Assembly (NCBI RefSeq): GCF_016864555.1
Contig: NZ_CP044011.1
Location: 3,987,501-4,051,500 of the forward strand
Length of the DNA: 64,000 bases
Origin: Sinorhizobium sp. BG8
Lineage (GTDB): Bacteria > Pseudomonadota > Alphaproteobacteria > Rhizobiales > Rhizobiaceae
Direction: 5' to 3'
Both the position numbers and the translations under genes were made by a program. The first letter of the stretch is position 1; every line of letters begins with the position of its first letter. This document shows, one piece after another, positions 47,092-55,774 of this stretch. The notes beneath the pieces were generated by a model. That model saw nothing but the letters and a program-made list of their open reading frames with translations, was not told the DNA's origin and made no database searches.

Positions 47092-48333
47092 ATGTACGAA
47101 TACGCCATCGCCTGGGAGTGGATCTCCTTCGCGGTCCGCTGGCTCCACGTCATCACCGCCATCGCCTGGATCGGATCGTCCTTCTACTTCATCGCGCTCG
47201 ACCTCGGGCTCGTGAAGCGCGACCACCTGCCCGTAGGCGCCTACGGCGAGGAGTGGCAGGTGCATGGCGGCGGCTTCTATCACATTCAGAAGTACCTGGT
47301 CGCACCCGCCTCGATGCCGGAACATCTCACCTGGTTCAAGTGGGAGTCCTACGCCACATGGATGTCCGGCTTCGCCATGCTCTGTCTCGTCTATTACGGC
47401 GGTGCGGACCTGTTTCTGATCGACCGGCAGGTGCTCGACGTGTCGGCGACGACCGCGATCCTGATTTCGCTCGGCTCCCTCGGTCTCGGCTGGATCCTCT
47501 ACGACCTTCTGTGCAAGTCACCGATCGGCAAGAATACCTGGGGGCTGATGCTGCTCCTCTATATCGTGCTTGTGGCCATGGCCTGGGGCTATACGCAGGT
47601 CTTCACCGGCCGCGCCGCCTTCCTGCATCTTGGCGCCTTCACGGCGACGATCATGTCCGCCAATGTCTTCTTCATCATCATTCCCAACCAGAAGATCGTC
47701 GTCGCAGACCTGATCGCAGGGCGCACGCCCGACCCGAAATACGGGGTAATCGCCAAGCAGCGCTCGCTCCACAACAACTACCTGACGCTGCCAGTCATCT
47801 TCTTCATGCTGTCGAACCACTATCCGCTGGCTTTTGCGACGGCCTTCAACTGGGTCATTGCAGCGCTGGTGTTCCTGATGGGCGTCACCATCCGCCACTG
47901 GTTCAACACCACCCACGCCCGCAAGGGCCGCCCTACCTGGACGTGGCTTGCCACTGCCATCCTCTTCGTGATCATCATGTGGCTGTCGACGGCGCCCAAG
48001 GTGCTGACAGGCGAAAATGCCGATGCCGCGATCGCGCCGGTCTTCCAGAAGTTTGCAGAGAATGCGCATTTCCCCGCGGTAAGGGACCTTGTCGCAAGCC
48101 GCTGCTCGATGTGCCACGCTGCGGAACCCGTCTGGGAAGGCCTGCGTGCGGCGCCGAAAGACGTCGTGTTCGAGAACGATGCGGAGATTGCCGCCCACGC
48201 CCGGGAGATCTATATCCAGGCAGGGCGCAGCCACGCGATGCCGCCCGGCAACGTCACCGACATGACGCCGGAGGAACGCAGGCTGCTCGTCGCCTGGTTC
48301 GAAAGCGCGGTAACAGGAACGACATCCCGATGA
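47092..48333 (+). CDS. puuD: Membrane urate hydroxylase with cytochrome c domain
   Basis: The 413-residue protein converts urate to 5-hydroxyisourate. It has about eight membrane helices (opening WISFAVRWLHVITAIAWIGS) and a C-terminal cytochrome c domain with heme motif CSMCHA and a methionine in HAMPPGN. This replaces soluble uricase. It is followed by guaD with a 4-bp overlap, so the two are coupled. Confidence 0.93.
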   Translation: MYEYAIAWEWISFAVRWLHVITAIAWIGSSFYFIALDLGLVKRDHLPVGAYGEEWQVHGGGFYHIQKYLVAPASMPEHLTWFKWESYATWMSGFAMLCLVYYGGADLFLIDRQVLDVSATTAILISLGSLGLGWILYDLLCKSPIGKNTWGLMLLLYIVLVAMAWGYTQVFTGRAAFLHLGAFTATIMSANVFFIIIPNQKIVVADLIAGRTPDPKYGVIAKQRSLHNNYLTLPVIFFMLSNHYPLAFATAFNWVIAALVFLMGVTIRHWFNTTHARKGRPTWTWLATAILFVIIMWLSTAPKVLTGENADAAIAPVFQKFAENAHFPAVRDLVASRCSMCHAAEPVWEGLRAAPKDVVFENDAEIAAHAREIYIQAGRSHAMPPGNVTDMTPEERRLLVAWFESAVTGTTSR

Positions 48334-49640
48334 CAACCAGACTTCTGCGCGCGCGCCTCCTCAGTTTCCTCCGCCGACCGGACAGCGTCGACGATCGCGG
48401 CAGCTACCGATACGAGGAGGACGGCGGCCTGCTTATCGAAGACGGCAAGATCGCCGCGGCCGGAAGTTATGCCAATGTCGCAGCCCTGGCCCCGGCCGAT
48501 GTCGAAACGGTGGACCATCGCCCCTTCCTGATCCTGCCCGGTCTTATCGACACGCACCTCCATTTCCCGCAGATGCAGGTCGTCGGCTCCTACGCCGCCA
48601 ACCTGCTCGAGTGGCTGAACACCTACACCTTTCCGGAGGAGTGCCGGTTCGTGGAGCGGGCGCATTCCGAGCGTATCGCGACCCACTTCTACGACGAAAT
48701 GATCCGCCACGGCACCACGACTGCGGTCGCCTACTGTTCCGTCCACAAGGCCTCGGCCGACGCCTACTTCGCCGAAGCGCTGAAGCGCGGCATGTGCATG
48801 GTCGGCGGCAAGGTGATGATGGATCGCAACGCTCCGCAGGGTCTGCTCGACACCGCGCAGATGGGCTACGACGAGACCCGGGCAGTCATCGAGGAGTGGC
48901 ACGGCAAGGGCCGCAACCATGTGGCGATCACGCCGCGCTTCGCCATCACCTCGACGCCGGCGCAGATGGAGGCAACGGCGACGCTCGCCCGCGAATTCCC
49001 GGATCTGCACATCCAGACGCATCTCTCGGAAAACCACGACGAAATCAGCTTTACGCTCGATCTCTATCCCGAAGCGGTGGACTACACGGATGTCTATGCC
49101 CGCTACGGGCTCCTCGGGCGCAAGAGCCTGTTCGGACACTGCATTCATCTTTCGGACCGCGAAGCCGATGCCATGAGCGAAACCGGGGCCGTCGCTGTCC
49201 ACTGCCCGACATCCAACCTCTTCCTGGGCTCGGGACTGTTCCCCTTGAAAGCGCTGGCACGGCGCGAGAAGGGTGTGCGCATGGGTGTCGCGACCGACGT
49301 TGGCGGCGGAACGAGCTATTCGATGCTGAAGACAATGGACGAAGCCTACAAGATCCAGCAGCTGCTGGGTGAGCGGCTCAATCCCTTCGAAAGTTTCTAC
49401 CACATGACACTCGGCAATGCCGAGGCGCTTTCACTCGCCCACTGCATCGGCACGCTCGAACCCGGAACCGATGCGGATCTCGTGGTTCTCGACGCCTCCG
49501 CGACGCCCGCGATGGCGCTGAAGATGGAAGTCGTGCGTTCGTTGACGGAGGAGCTGTTTCTCCTCCAGACGATGGGGGACGATCGTGCAATCCACGAGAC
49601 TTATGTGGCAGGCGCGCCGATGAAGAGCGCTCTGACCTGA
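48330..49640 (+). CDS. guaD: Guanine deaminase
   Basis: Zinc amidohydrolase of 436 residues that deaminates guanine to xanthine. The metal site is in LPGLIDTHLHFPQMQVVGS, with HLSENHDEI, FGHCIHLS and TDVGGGTSYS further on. The start ATG at 48330 overlaps the puuD stop. A much longer frame reaching back to 47118 is only a shadow of puuD. It ends before a strong terminator. Confidence 0.95.
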   Translation: MTTRLLRARLLSFLRRPDSVDDRGSYRYEEDGGLLIEDGKIAAAGSYANVAALAPADVETVDHRPFLILPGLIDTHLHFPQMQVVGSYAANLLEWLNTYTFPEECRFVERAHSERIATHFYDEMIRHGTTTAVAYCSVHKASADAYFAEALKRGMCMVGGKVMMDRNAPQGLLDTAQMGYDETRAVIEEWHGKGRNHVAITPRFAITSTPAQMEATATLAREFPDLHIQTHLSENHDEISFTLDLYPEAVDYTDVYARYGLLGRKSLFGHCIHLSDREADAMSETGAVAVHCPTSNLFLGSGLFPLKALARREKGVRMGVATDVGGGTSYSMLKTMDEAYKIQQLLGERLNPFESFYHMTLGNAEALSLAHCIGTLEPGTDADLVVLDASATPAMALKMEVVRSLTEELFLLQTMGDDRAIHETYVAGAPMKSALT

Positions 49641-49673
49641 TAGTGACCATTCCTATTTGAACAGGAAAATGAG

Positions 49674-49707
49674 AAGGGCCGCGCCGTCTTCCGACGGCGC
49701 GGCCCTT
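49674..49707. terminator. Strong bidirectional terminator between guaD and the RTX gene
   Basis: A perfect 15-bp stem (49674-49688 with 49693-49707) around TTCC, followed by TCT. It lies between the convergent guaD and hemophore-like genes. Confidence 0.8.
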
Positions 49708-49724
49708 TCTCGTAAGCTGCGAGA

Positions 49725-51734
49725 TTAGAACAGGAAGTAGCTTTCGCGAACGTTCACCGCTCCGGCAAGCGCGATGGCGAAGTCCGCCAGACCGTCTCCA
49801 TCCGTGTCACCGCTAATCAGCGTATTGCCGAGAGCCTTCGTGACACGAAGCTCACCGGCCTCGCCGGAGAACGCGTTCTTCCCGATGTAGGTAAAGTCCT
49901 GCATCCCACGCTCGACGCTGTTCGCATCGAAATCCGAAAGATCGATGCGATCGCCCTCTTTTCCGTTGAAATCGAAGATCGTGTCCCTGCCAGCACCATT
50001 CACGCGGGATTCGCTCGCCGCCAGGAACACGAAGGTATCCGCACCGGCGCCACCATAGAGCTTGTCGGCTCCCTTGCCGCCGTAGAGCTCGTCGTTCCCG
50101 GCGCCGCCCTTCAGCACGTCCTTGCCGTTTCCGCCCTCGAGCACGTCGTTTCCAGCGCCGCCGAGAAGCGTGTCGTTGCCGGCCCCGCCAAAGAGCATAT
50201 CGTCCCCGTTTCCGCCATCCAGATAGTCTTTACCTAGACCTCCGAACAGCTGGTCATCGCCAGCGTAGCCATAGAGCTTGTCGTTTCCGGCATAACCGGA
50301 GATCTTATCGGCGCCACTGTCACCCTTCAGGATATCGGCCTTGCTGGAACCCGCGACGATATCGAGAACGTCGGTGACACCGATCTTGACCGAGGTGGAG
50401 CTCGACAGGCCGTCTGCGTCCTTCGCGACGATCTTGATGGTCTGGGACGTGCTGTCCTCGTAGTTCAGCTCCTTTGCGAGGATGAGCTTGTTGCCCTTGA
50501 TCTCGAAGAAACCGCCAGGATTGGACGACAGGCTGTAGCTGATCGCATCGCCATCCGGATCCGTCGCGCTGAGGACGGCGACGGTCGATCCGACCTTGGC
50601 ATCTTCTGCAACGGAGTTCTTCGACAAGGTGATGTCGGTTGGCGCTTCGTTGACGTCGGTGACTCCGATCGCGAAGGTCTTGGTCTGCGAGTTTATACCG
50701 TCGCTGACCTTGATCGTGACGTCGTAGGAAGCGGAAGCCTCATGATCGAGCACACCGTTGACGACGAGTTGCGTGACGCCGTTCTTCGTTACGAGCGCAA
50801 ACCGACCGCCCGCATTGTTCGTAAGGGTGTAGGTCAGGGTATCGCCGTTCGGATCGACCGCGGAAACGGTCGCGACAACCGTACCCTTCGCAGAATTTTC
50901 AGCCACCTTGCTCTTGGAAATGGAGAGGTTGGAAGGGGTTTCGGCGATGTTGAGGCTGCCGTCGTTGAAGGTGATGGATTCGATGTTGGTGAGCGTCGCG
51001 GTCCAGGTTCCGTTTCCGACCGAGAACGTTCCATTGCCGTTGTTGGTCACCGTGAAGGCGGAAAGGTTTCCGCTTACTACGAAGGTGTCGTTTCCGTCTC
51101 CGCCGTCGATGGTGTCGTTACCGCCGTTGCCCTCGATGAGGTCGTCAAAGATCGTACCGGTATAGTTGTCGTTGCCAGTGGTGCCGAGGAAGTGCTGGGC
51201 GGAAAGCCCGAGCAAGGCGTAGAGCGCATCTACCGATGCGGTGCTGGTGCCAGCGCCCGTAAGTGCATCGTAAAGCGCGTGGACGAGGTTACCCGTGCCG
51301 TCGGCGATGTTGTACGTGGTTGCCGAACCCGCGGCGGCATAGAGGTCGAGACCGGAGATGACCAATCCGGGGATGACACCTGTCAGTTCCGAACGGGTCG
51401 TTGACGTTTCGGTGTAGGTCGTGCCCGAGTCATAGGAGCCGAACGTCAGCGTATCGACCGAGCCGGTGATCGAATGAACGCCGTTTCCGTAGTGGATGAA
51501 GTTGTAGGCGAGATCGGCACCTTCTACGACAACCTGATTGCTCGTGGTTCCGTACGTCATGCCGATTTGCGAACCGTTCATGAAATAGGGACGACCATAG
51601 AAGGTATCCACGGTACCGCCATAGAACTTGTAGGAAGATGCCCCGGCGGAAGCGAAATAGTCGTAAAGAAACTGATTGAAATCGATCGAAGAAAACGCTG
51701 AAGCATCGATCGTGATCATCGTGGTGGTCGCCAT
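49725..51734 (-). CDS. Secreted RTX/cadherin-like protein with an N-terminal HasA-like hemophore domain
   Basis: The 669-residue protein has no Sec signal and ends ESYFLF, as in type I secreted RTX proteins. Residues 1-180 resemble HasA hemophores: NGSQIG, SNQVVVEGADLAYNF and GSVDTLTFG align to the Serratia HasA pattern with its heme ligand tyrosine (here Y77) and partner histidine (H87). The loop with HasA His32 shows no obvious histidine. A short glycine-rich RTX block follows, then two cadherin-like repeats (starting VAENSA and VAEDAK), a long array of GGxGxDxLx repeats, and a serralysin-type C-terminus (DTDGDGLADFAIAL). No hasDE secretion genes adjoin. ATG at 51734 is preferred over 51752. 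Confidence 0.85.
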   Translation of the reverse strand: MATTTMITIDASAFSSIDFNQFLYDYFASAGASSYKFYGGTVDTFYGRPYFMNGSQIGMTYGTTSNQVVVEGADLAYNFIHYGNGVHSITGSVDTLTFGSYDSGTTYTETSTTRSELTGVIPGLVISGLDLYAAAGSATTYNIADGTGNLVHALYDALTGAGTSTASVDALYALLGLSAQHFLGTTGNDNYTGTIFDDLIEGNGGNDTIDGGDGNDTFVVSGNLSAFTVTNNGNGTFSVGNGTWTATLTNIESITFNDGSLNIAETPSNLSISKSKVAENSAKGTVVATVSAVDPNGDTLTYTLTNNAGGRFALVTKNGVTQLVVNGVLDHEASASYDVTIKVSDGINSQTKTFAIGVTDVNEAPTDITLSKNSVAEDAKVGSTVAVLSATDPDGDAISYSLSSNPGGFFEIKGNKLILAKELNYEDSTSQTIKIVAKDADGLSSSTSVKIGVTDVLDIVAGSSKADILKGDSGADKISGYAGNDKLYGYAGDDQLFGGLGKDYLDGGNGDDMLFGGAGNDTLLGGAGNDVLEGGNGKDVLKGGAGNDELYGGKGADKLYGGAGADTFVFLAASESRVNGAGRDTIFDFNGKEGDRIDLSDFDANSVERGMQDFTYIGKNAFSGEAGELRVTKALGNTLISGDTDGDGLADFAIALAGAVNVRESYFLF

Positions 51735-52076
51735 AATCTGTTCCCTAAACACTGAGAAGGTTGAGAAACTCTACCTTCTCCCCCATTGGACTAGTCGGCC
51801 GGCCCGTAATTGCAGGCCGGAGGCGGCCCGCCGACACCAGAATGAAGCTCACGGCAAATCGCCCCGAATCGTCATGAGACGATCAGGTGACCGGCGCACG
51901 CACGTCTGGCGAGAAGACCAACCCTATGAGGGCGTTTTATGAAACATGACTCTATGAGTCAACATAAATAAGTATACTATTTGCGGAAAGTTTACCTAAC
52001 GGAAGTTCTACAACTTCCTCACGCTCCATCATCCCGGAAGAGAGCGCGATTTCCGAGCGTACCGATAGGGGTCGCC
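51735..52076. other. Upstream region of the hemophore-like gene, gap to uraH
   Basis: No gene is supported in this 342-bp gap. It holds the iron-box-like promoter listed separately and leaves an unusually long 5' leader of about 190 nt for the hemophore-like gene, in which I see no known riboswitch. The stretch 51940-51985 is AT-rich compared with its neighbours. Confidence 0.5.
51934..51962 (-). promoter_or_regulatory. Promoter of the hemophore-like gene with overlapping IRO-like box
   Basis: On the - strand TTGACT (51957-51962) and TAAAAC (51934-51939) are spaced by 17 bp. The box TGA-N9-TCA at 51947-51961 is a perfect palindrome, TGACTC-TAT-GAGTCA, and overlaps the -35 hexamer, where a repressor would block polymerase. 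The same TGA-N9-TCA pattern appears twice before the heme receptor at the window start. RirA is the expected regulator, which is an inference. Confidence 0.55.
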
Positions 52077-52439
52077 TCAGCTTCCCCGGTAGGTCGAATA
52101 GCCATAGGCCGATAGCAACAGAGGCACGTGGTAGTGGCTGGAGGGATCGGCGACGCCGAAGCGAAGCGGGATGAGGTCCAGGAACGCAGGTTCCGGCACA
52201 TCCGAGCCGGTCCGGCGGAGATAATCACCGGCGTGAAATACCAGTTCGTACACGCCCGCCATGAAGCCGACGCCCTCCACCAGCGGCGCATCGACACGGC
52301 CATCCGCATTGGTTTTCACCGTTGTGATCCGCTGGCGGTCGCCGTTCTCCAGCCAGAACAGCTCGATCGTCAAACCCTCCGCCGGCTTGCCGAGTGACGT
52401 ATCGAGAACGTGGGTGGTGAGGCGTCCCGCCTTGGTCAT
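52077..52439 (-). CDS. uraH: 5-hydroxyisourate hydrolase
   Basis: Transthyretin-like enzyme of 120 residues that hydrolyses 5-hydroxyisourate, the product of PuuD. The family ending YRGS is present, as are TTHVLDTS and the arginine-rich central strand. It is the last gene of the puuE-uraD-allA-uraH operon (4-bp overlap with allA). Confidence 0.95.
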   Translation of the reverse strand: MTKAGRLTTHVLDTSLGKPAEGLTIELFWLENGDRQRITTVKTNADGRVDAPLVEGVGFMAGVYELVFHAGDYLRRTGSDVPEPAFLDLIPLRFGVADPSSHYHVPLLLSAYGYSTYRGS

Positions 52440-52969
52440 GAAGTTGCTCCCGGATGCTCGATAACGAAGGGCCTGTCGTAGAAGAACTCCTCAAGGTTTG
52501 CGCTGGAGCTGCTTCGATCGACGACGAGAAAGTCGCTGGCGGCACCGAGAGCCATCAGCGGGTGATGCCAGACATTGCGGCGATAGTTGACGCCCTGCCG
52601 GCCGGTGGCGAGAAACACCTGCGGCACTCCCGGCCGCCCGTTCTCATCTTCCGAGACGACTACTAGCCAGGGCCGGTTGTCGATCGGCGAAAAGCTCTGG
52701 CTGCCCAGCGGATGGCGTTCCATCATGTCGACCGTATAGGGAAAAGCGCGCGGGCTGCCACGGAAGATGTTGATGATCACCCGTGCATCCGCCCCCGCCA
52801 CTTCTGCCTCGGCCAGTGCATGATAGCGCTCCGTCGTGCCGCCGTTGATGTGGCGCATGGTCGACGGGTCCGCCTCGATGACCGTTCCGAACGGGGCGAA
52901 CGCTTCCCTGGTCAAAGGGCGGATGGACAATGCAATCGGCGGGAGGCCGCTCGTGCCGCGGTCAGGCAT
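52436..52969 (-). CDS. allA: Ureidoglycolate lyase
   Basis: The 177-residue enzyme splits ureidoglycolate into glyoxylate and urea. The cupin-like pattern EAFAPFGTVIEAD and NRPWLVVV fit the AllA family. It overlaps uraD by 8 bp and uraH by 4 bp, so the three are coupled. Confidence 0.92.
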   Translation of the reverse strand: MPDRGTSGLPPIALSIRPLTREAFAPFGTVIEADPSTMRHINGGTTERYHALAEAEVAGADARVIINIFRGSPRAFPYTVDMMERHPLGSQSFSPIDNRPWLVVVSEDENGRPGVPQVFLATGRQGVNYRRNVWHHPLMALGAASDFLVVDRSSSSANLEEFFYDRPFVIEHPGATS

Positions 52970-53468
52970 CTCCGCCTCCGGGAAGCAAGGCGGTCAGCCG
53001 CAGCAACGCGATCTTCTCGACCTGCGCCTTTGCCGTCTCGAACTCCTGATCGCGGCCATTGCCGATCCGCGCTTCGAAGGCCGAAAGAATGTCATCCTTC
53101 GTCAGCCCTTTTACGGCAATGATGAAGGGAAAGCCGAACTGTCCAACATAGGCGCTGTTGAGTTCGGTGAAGCGTGCGTGCTCCGCCTTGCTCAGCCGAT
53201 CGAGCCCAGCGCCCGCCTGTTCGTTGCGGCTGTCCTCCGTCAGTTCGCCGGCGATCGCGAGCTTGCCCGCGAGGTCCGGATGCGCGCGAAGGACGCCAAG
53301 CTGCTCGTCTCGTGAGGCGGCACGGAACTGCGCCGAGAGCGCCTTGTGGATTGCACCCGACGTGAAGGGTTCTGCCGGTGCGCCCGCGTCGAATGCGCGC
53401 TCGGCGATCCAGGGCGAATGTTCGAAAACGCCTCCAAAGCGGTCGATGAACTGCTTGCGCGTCGTCAT
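52962..53468 (-). CDS. uraD: OHCU decarboxylase
   Basis: The 168-residue enzyme decarboxylates 2-oxo-4-hydroxy-4-carboxy-5-ureidoimidazoline to S-allantoin. Family stretches FGGVFEHSPWIAERAF, LRAHPDLAGKLA and YVGQFGFPFIIAV are clear. The start overlaps the puuE stop by 4 bp. Confidence 0.95.
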   Translation of the reverse strand: MTTRKQFIDRFGGVFEHSPWIAERAFDAGAPAEPFTSGAIHKALSAQFRAASRDEQLGVLRAHPDLAGKLAIAGELTEDSRNEQAGAGLDRLSKAEHARFTELNSAYVGQFGFPFIIAVKGLTKDDILSAFEARIGNGRDQEFETAKAQVEKIALLRLTALLPGGGDA

Positions 53469-54392
53469 TCGTTGGTGCTCTCAGGCTTGTGATGCGCATG
53501 CCAATGGCGCGCGATGTCTATGCGGCGAGGAACCCAGACCTTCTCGTGACCGAGCACATAATCGACGAACCGCGCAAGGGAGGCAGCCCGCCCGGGCCGT
53601 CCCACAAGGCGGCAATGCAGACCGACGTTCAGCATCTTCGGGCTGCCCTCCCTGCCCTCTTCATAGAGCACGTCGAAGGCGTCCTTGAGATAGGTGAAGA
53701 ACTGGTCGCCCGAGTTGAAACCCTGCGGCGTCGCAAAGCGCATGTCGTTCGTCTCGAGCGTATAGGGGATGATGAGGAAGGGCTCCTTGTCCAGTCCCGG
53801 AACCCAGTAAGGGAGATCGTCGGCATAGGAATCCGACGAGTAGACGAAGCCCCCTTCCTCCATCACCAGACGCAACGTATTCTGAGAGGGCTTTCCCTGG
53901 TACATGCCGAGGGGTGAGACCCGGTCAGTTCCTTGTGAAGCCGCACCGCCTCTTGAATATGCCAGCGTTCGACGTCCTCCGGAAAGTCCTTGTACTCGAG
54001 CCAACGGTAGCCGTGGCTCGCGATTTCCCAGTCTGCCTCCTTCATCGCCGTAACGGCTTCCGGGTTGCGGGCCATCGCAAGCGTCACGCCATAGACGGTC
54101 ACAGGCACATTGCGGCTGGTGAAAAGCCGCCACAGCCGCCAGAAGCCGGCGCGCGACCCGTATTCGTAGATGGATTCCATGTTGAGATTGCGCTGGCCCG
54201 CCCAGGGCTGTGCGCCGACGATCTCCGACAGGAGGCATTCGGATGCCGGATCTCCGTCCAGAACGCAGCTCTCGCCCCCTCCTCGTAGTTCACCACGAAC
54301 TGCACCGCGATCCGCGCATCGCCCGGCCAACGCACCTCAGGGGGAGTCCGTCCGTAGCCAACGAGTTCGCGCGGATAAGTCTTGTCTGCCAT
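53465..54392 (-). pseudogene. puuE: Allantoinase PuuE (polysaccharide deacetylase fold), two frameshifts
   Basis: Frames joined give the complete PuuE-type allantoinase of about 310 residues, which hydrolyses allantoin to allantoate without metal. The start ATG at 54392 gives MADKTYPRELVGYGRTPP. The middle part has EYGSRAGFWRL and EIASHGYRW, and the end has GLDKEPFLIIPYT and MLNVGLHCRL. Breaks are at 54275-54279 (C5 on the + strand) and 53911-53914 (G4); one extra base each restores YEEGGESCVLDG and GSHPLGMYQGKPS. This is the same homopolymer pattern as in other broken genes here. Confidence 0.88.
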
Positions 54393-54495
54393 CTGTCTGC
54401 CCTTGCCGGTTTCGCCGAACGGTATCATCCGCGATCGGAATGTCGAGGCGAAATTGCTGGCATCCAAAGGACACTGGAACGGGGGCCGAAGCGTC

Positions 54496-55203
54496 TCAGG
54501 CGATCCGCCGGCTGTCGACGCGGCCGATCGGATGGAGCGAGTGGACCCGGAAAGGCGAGCCTGTCTCCTCCTCTACGAAGAGGGCAATGCTCGACACCTC
54601 GAGCGGCAGGCACGCCGCGGCGGCGAACTGTTCGCGCAACGCCTGCACGACACGGGCCCCGTCGCTCGGACCGACCGTTCCGGTGAGGCTCATTTGGAAG
54701 CGATACTCGTCCATCACGTGCGGATCACCCCAGCGGTGGAGGTTGGCGAACTGCGGGGCCGTGAGGCTGTCGGGATCGCGCCGCTCGATTTCCGCCTCGC
54801 TGAGAGGCGCGCGAAAGGCATCGAAAGTCTGCACCACCTTTGCCGCCAGCAGGCTCATCGAGGAATCAGGCAGCGCTGGCGCCAGTCCATAGCTGTCGCC
54901 GCAGCGGACGATCTCCATCGGCGCCAGATGAAACGGCTCCATGGCACCTGCAAACAGCATGAGCTCCTTGAGCAGCATTGCTTCGGTCATTCCCTCCGCG
55001 AGACGAAAGGGCGCCTTGAGGCTGGCATGGAAACCGTAGCGGCGCGGAAGCGCCGTATAGTAGGCCAGCTCCTGGACGGTGAGCCCACGCAGGGGCGGCG
55101 CGTCCACCAGCTCGCCGGAAAAGGCGTTGCGCCCAAGCCACGCCGCCGCGGCCACCGACAAAGGATGGTGCACGGGCGGCGTGAAGTATATCGCGTATCG
55201 CAT
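54496..55203 (-). CDS. DUF1045 (2H-phosphoesterase-like) protein
   Basis: The 235-residue protein opens MRYAIYFTPPVHHPLSVAAAAWLGRN and has RRYGFHASLKAPFRLA, which are the hallmarks of DUF1045, a branch of the 2H phosphoesterase fold often tied to phosphonate metabolism. Here it is next to purine catabolism genes, 103 bp before puuE in the same direction. Its substrate is unknown. Confidence 0.88.
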   Translation of the reverse strand: MRYAIYFTPPVHHPLSVAAAAWLGRNAFSGELVDAPPLRGLTVQELAYYTALPRRYGFHASLKAPFRLAEGMTEAMLLKELMLFAGAMEPFHLAPMEIVRCGDSYGLAPALPDSSMSLLAAKVVQTFDAFRAPLSEAEIERRDPDSLTAPQFANLHRWGDPHVMDEYRFQMSLTGTVGPSDGARVVQALREQFAAAACLPLEVSSIALFVEEETGSPFRVHSLHPIGRVDSRRIA

Positions 55204-55398
55204 GGGTTATCCTCGTCCCCGGATCGTATTCTTCGCATTGGGGAGAAGGGCTAGGTGATTTGCATGACAGCTTCACGAAGCGCCCATCACCAATTCTGCT
55301 GATCGGGAGAACGGGAGTGCCTGTCGTTTCACTGCAATTGCGGGGAACAATTGCCGGATCCCCCCGTTCTACTTCAGCAAAACAAGAAGGAGACACTC

Positions 55399-55773
55399 AT
55401 GACCATGCAGGACGCGAGCATCAGGGAAACATCGGAGCTCATTGCGAGTGACAAGGTCGAGGGTACGAGCGTCTACGGCGCAGACGGCAGGCACATAGGT
55501 TCGGTCGAACGCCTCATCCTCGACAAGCGGAGCGGCCACGTCTCTTACGCCGTCCTGAGCTTCGGCGGCTTCCTTGGGATTGGGCACGATCACTATCCGT
55601 TGCCCTGGGGCAAACTCAACTACGATGAGAGCCTCGGAGGCTATCGTATCGACGTTACCAAGGAGCAGGTTGAAAACGCACCGCACTACGAGAGCGAAGC
55701 GGAGTACGAGTGGGACCGCAAGAATGGCAAGGTCATCCACGACTACTACGGCGTGCCGCCCTATTGGATGTAA
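55399..55773 (+). CDS. PRC-barrel domain protein
   Basis: The 124-residue cytoplasmic protein has one PRC-barrel (GTSVYGADGRHIGSVERLILD to about residue 75). Proteins of this kind are abundant in rhizobia and often stress- or envelope-related, but the role is unknown. ATG at 55399 has AAGGAGA upstream. The stop is 1 bp from the end of the convergent FAD oxidoreductase gene; a GC hairpin inside that gene (55836-55855) may end this transcript. Confidence 0.85.
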   Translation: MTMQDASIRETSELIASDKVEGTSVYGADGRHIGSVERLILDKRSGHVSYAVLSFGGFLGIGHDHYPLPWGKLNYDESLGGYRIDVTKEQVENAPHYESEAEYEWDRKNGKVIHDYYGVPPYWM

Positions 55774-55774
55774 T

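Noticed and set aside
47118-48329. Long upstream extension of the guaD frame
   Set aside because: It runs through puuD in another frame; guaD starts at 48330.
50037-50340. Tandem repeats resembling a repeat array
   Set aside because: They encode the RTX nonapeptide repeats of the hemophore-like gene and are not CRISPR or other DNA repeats.
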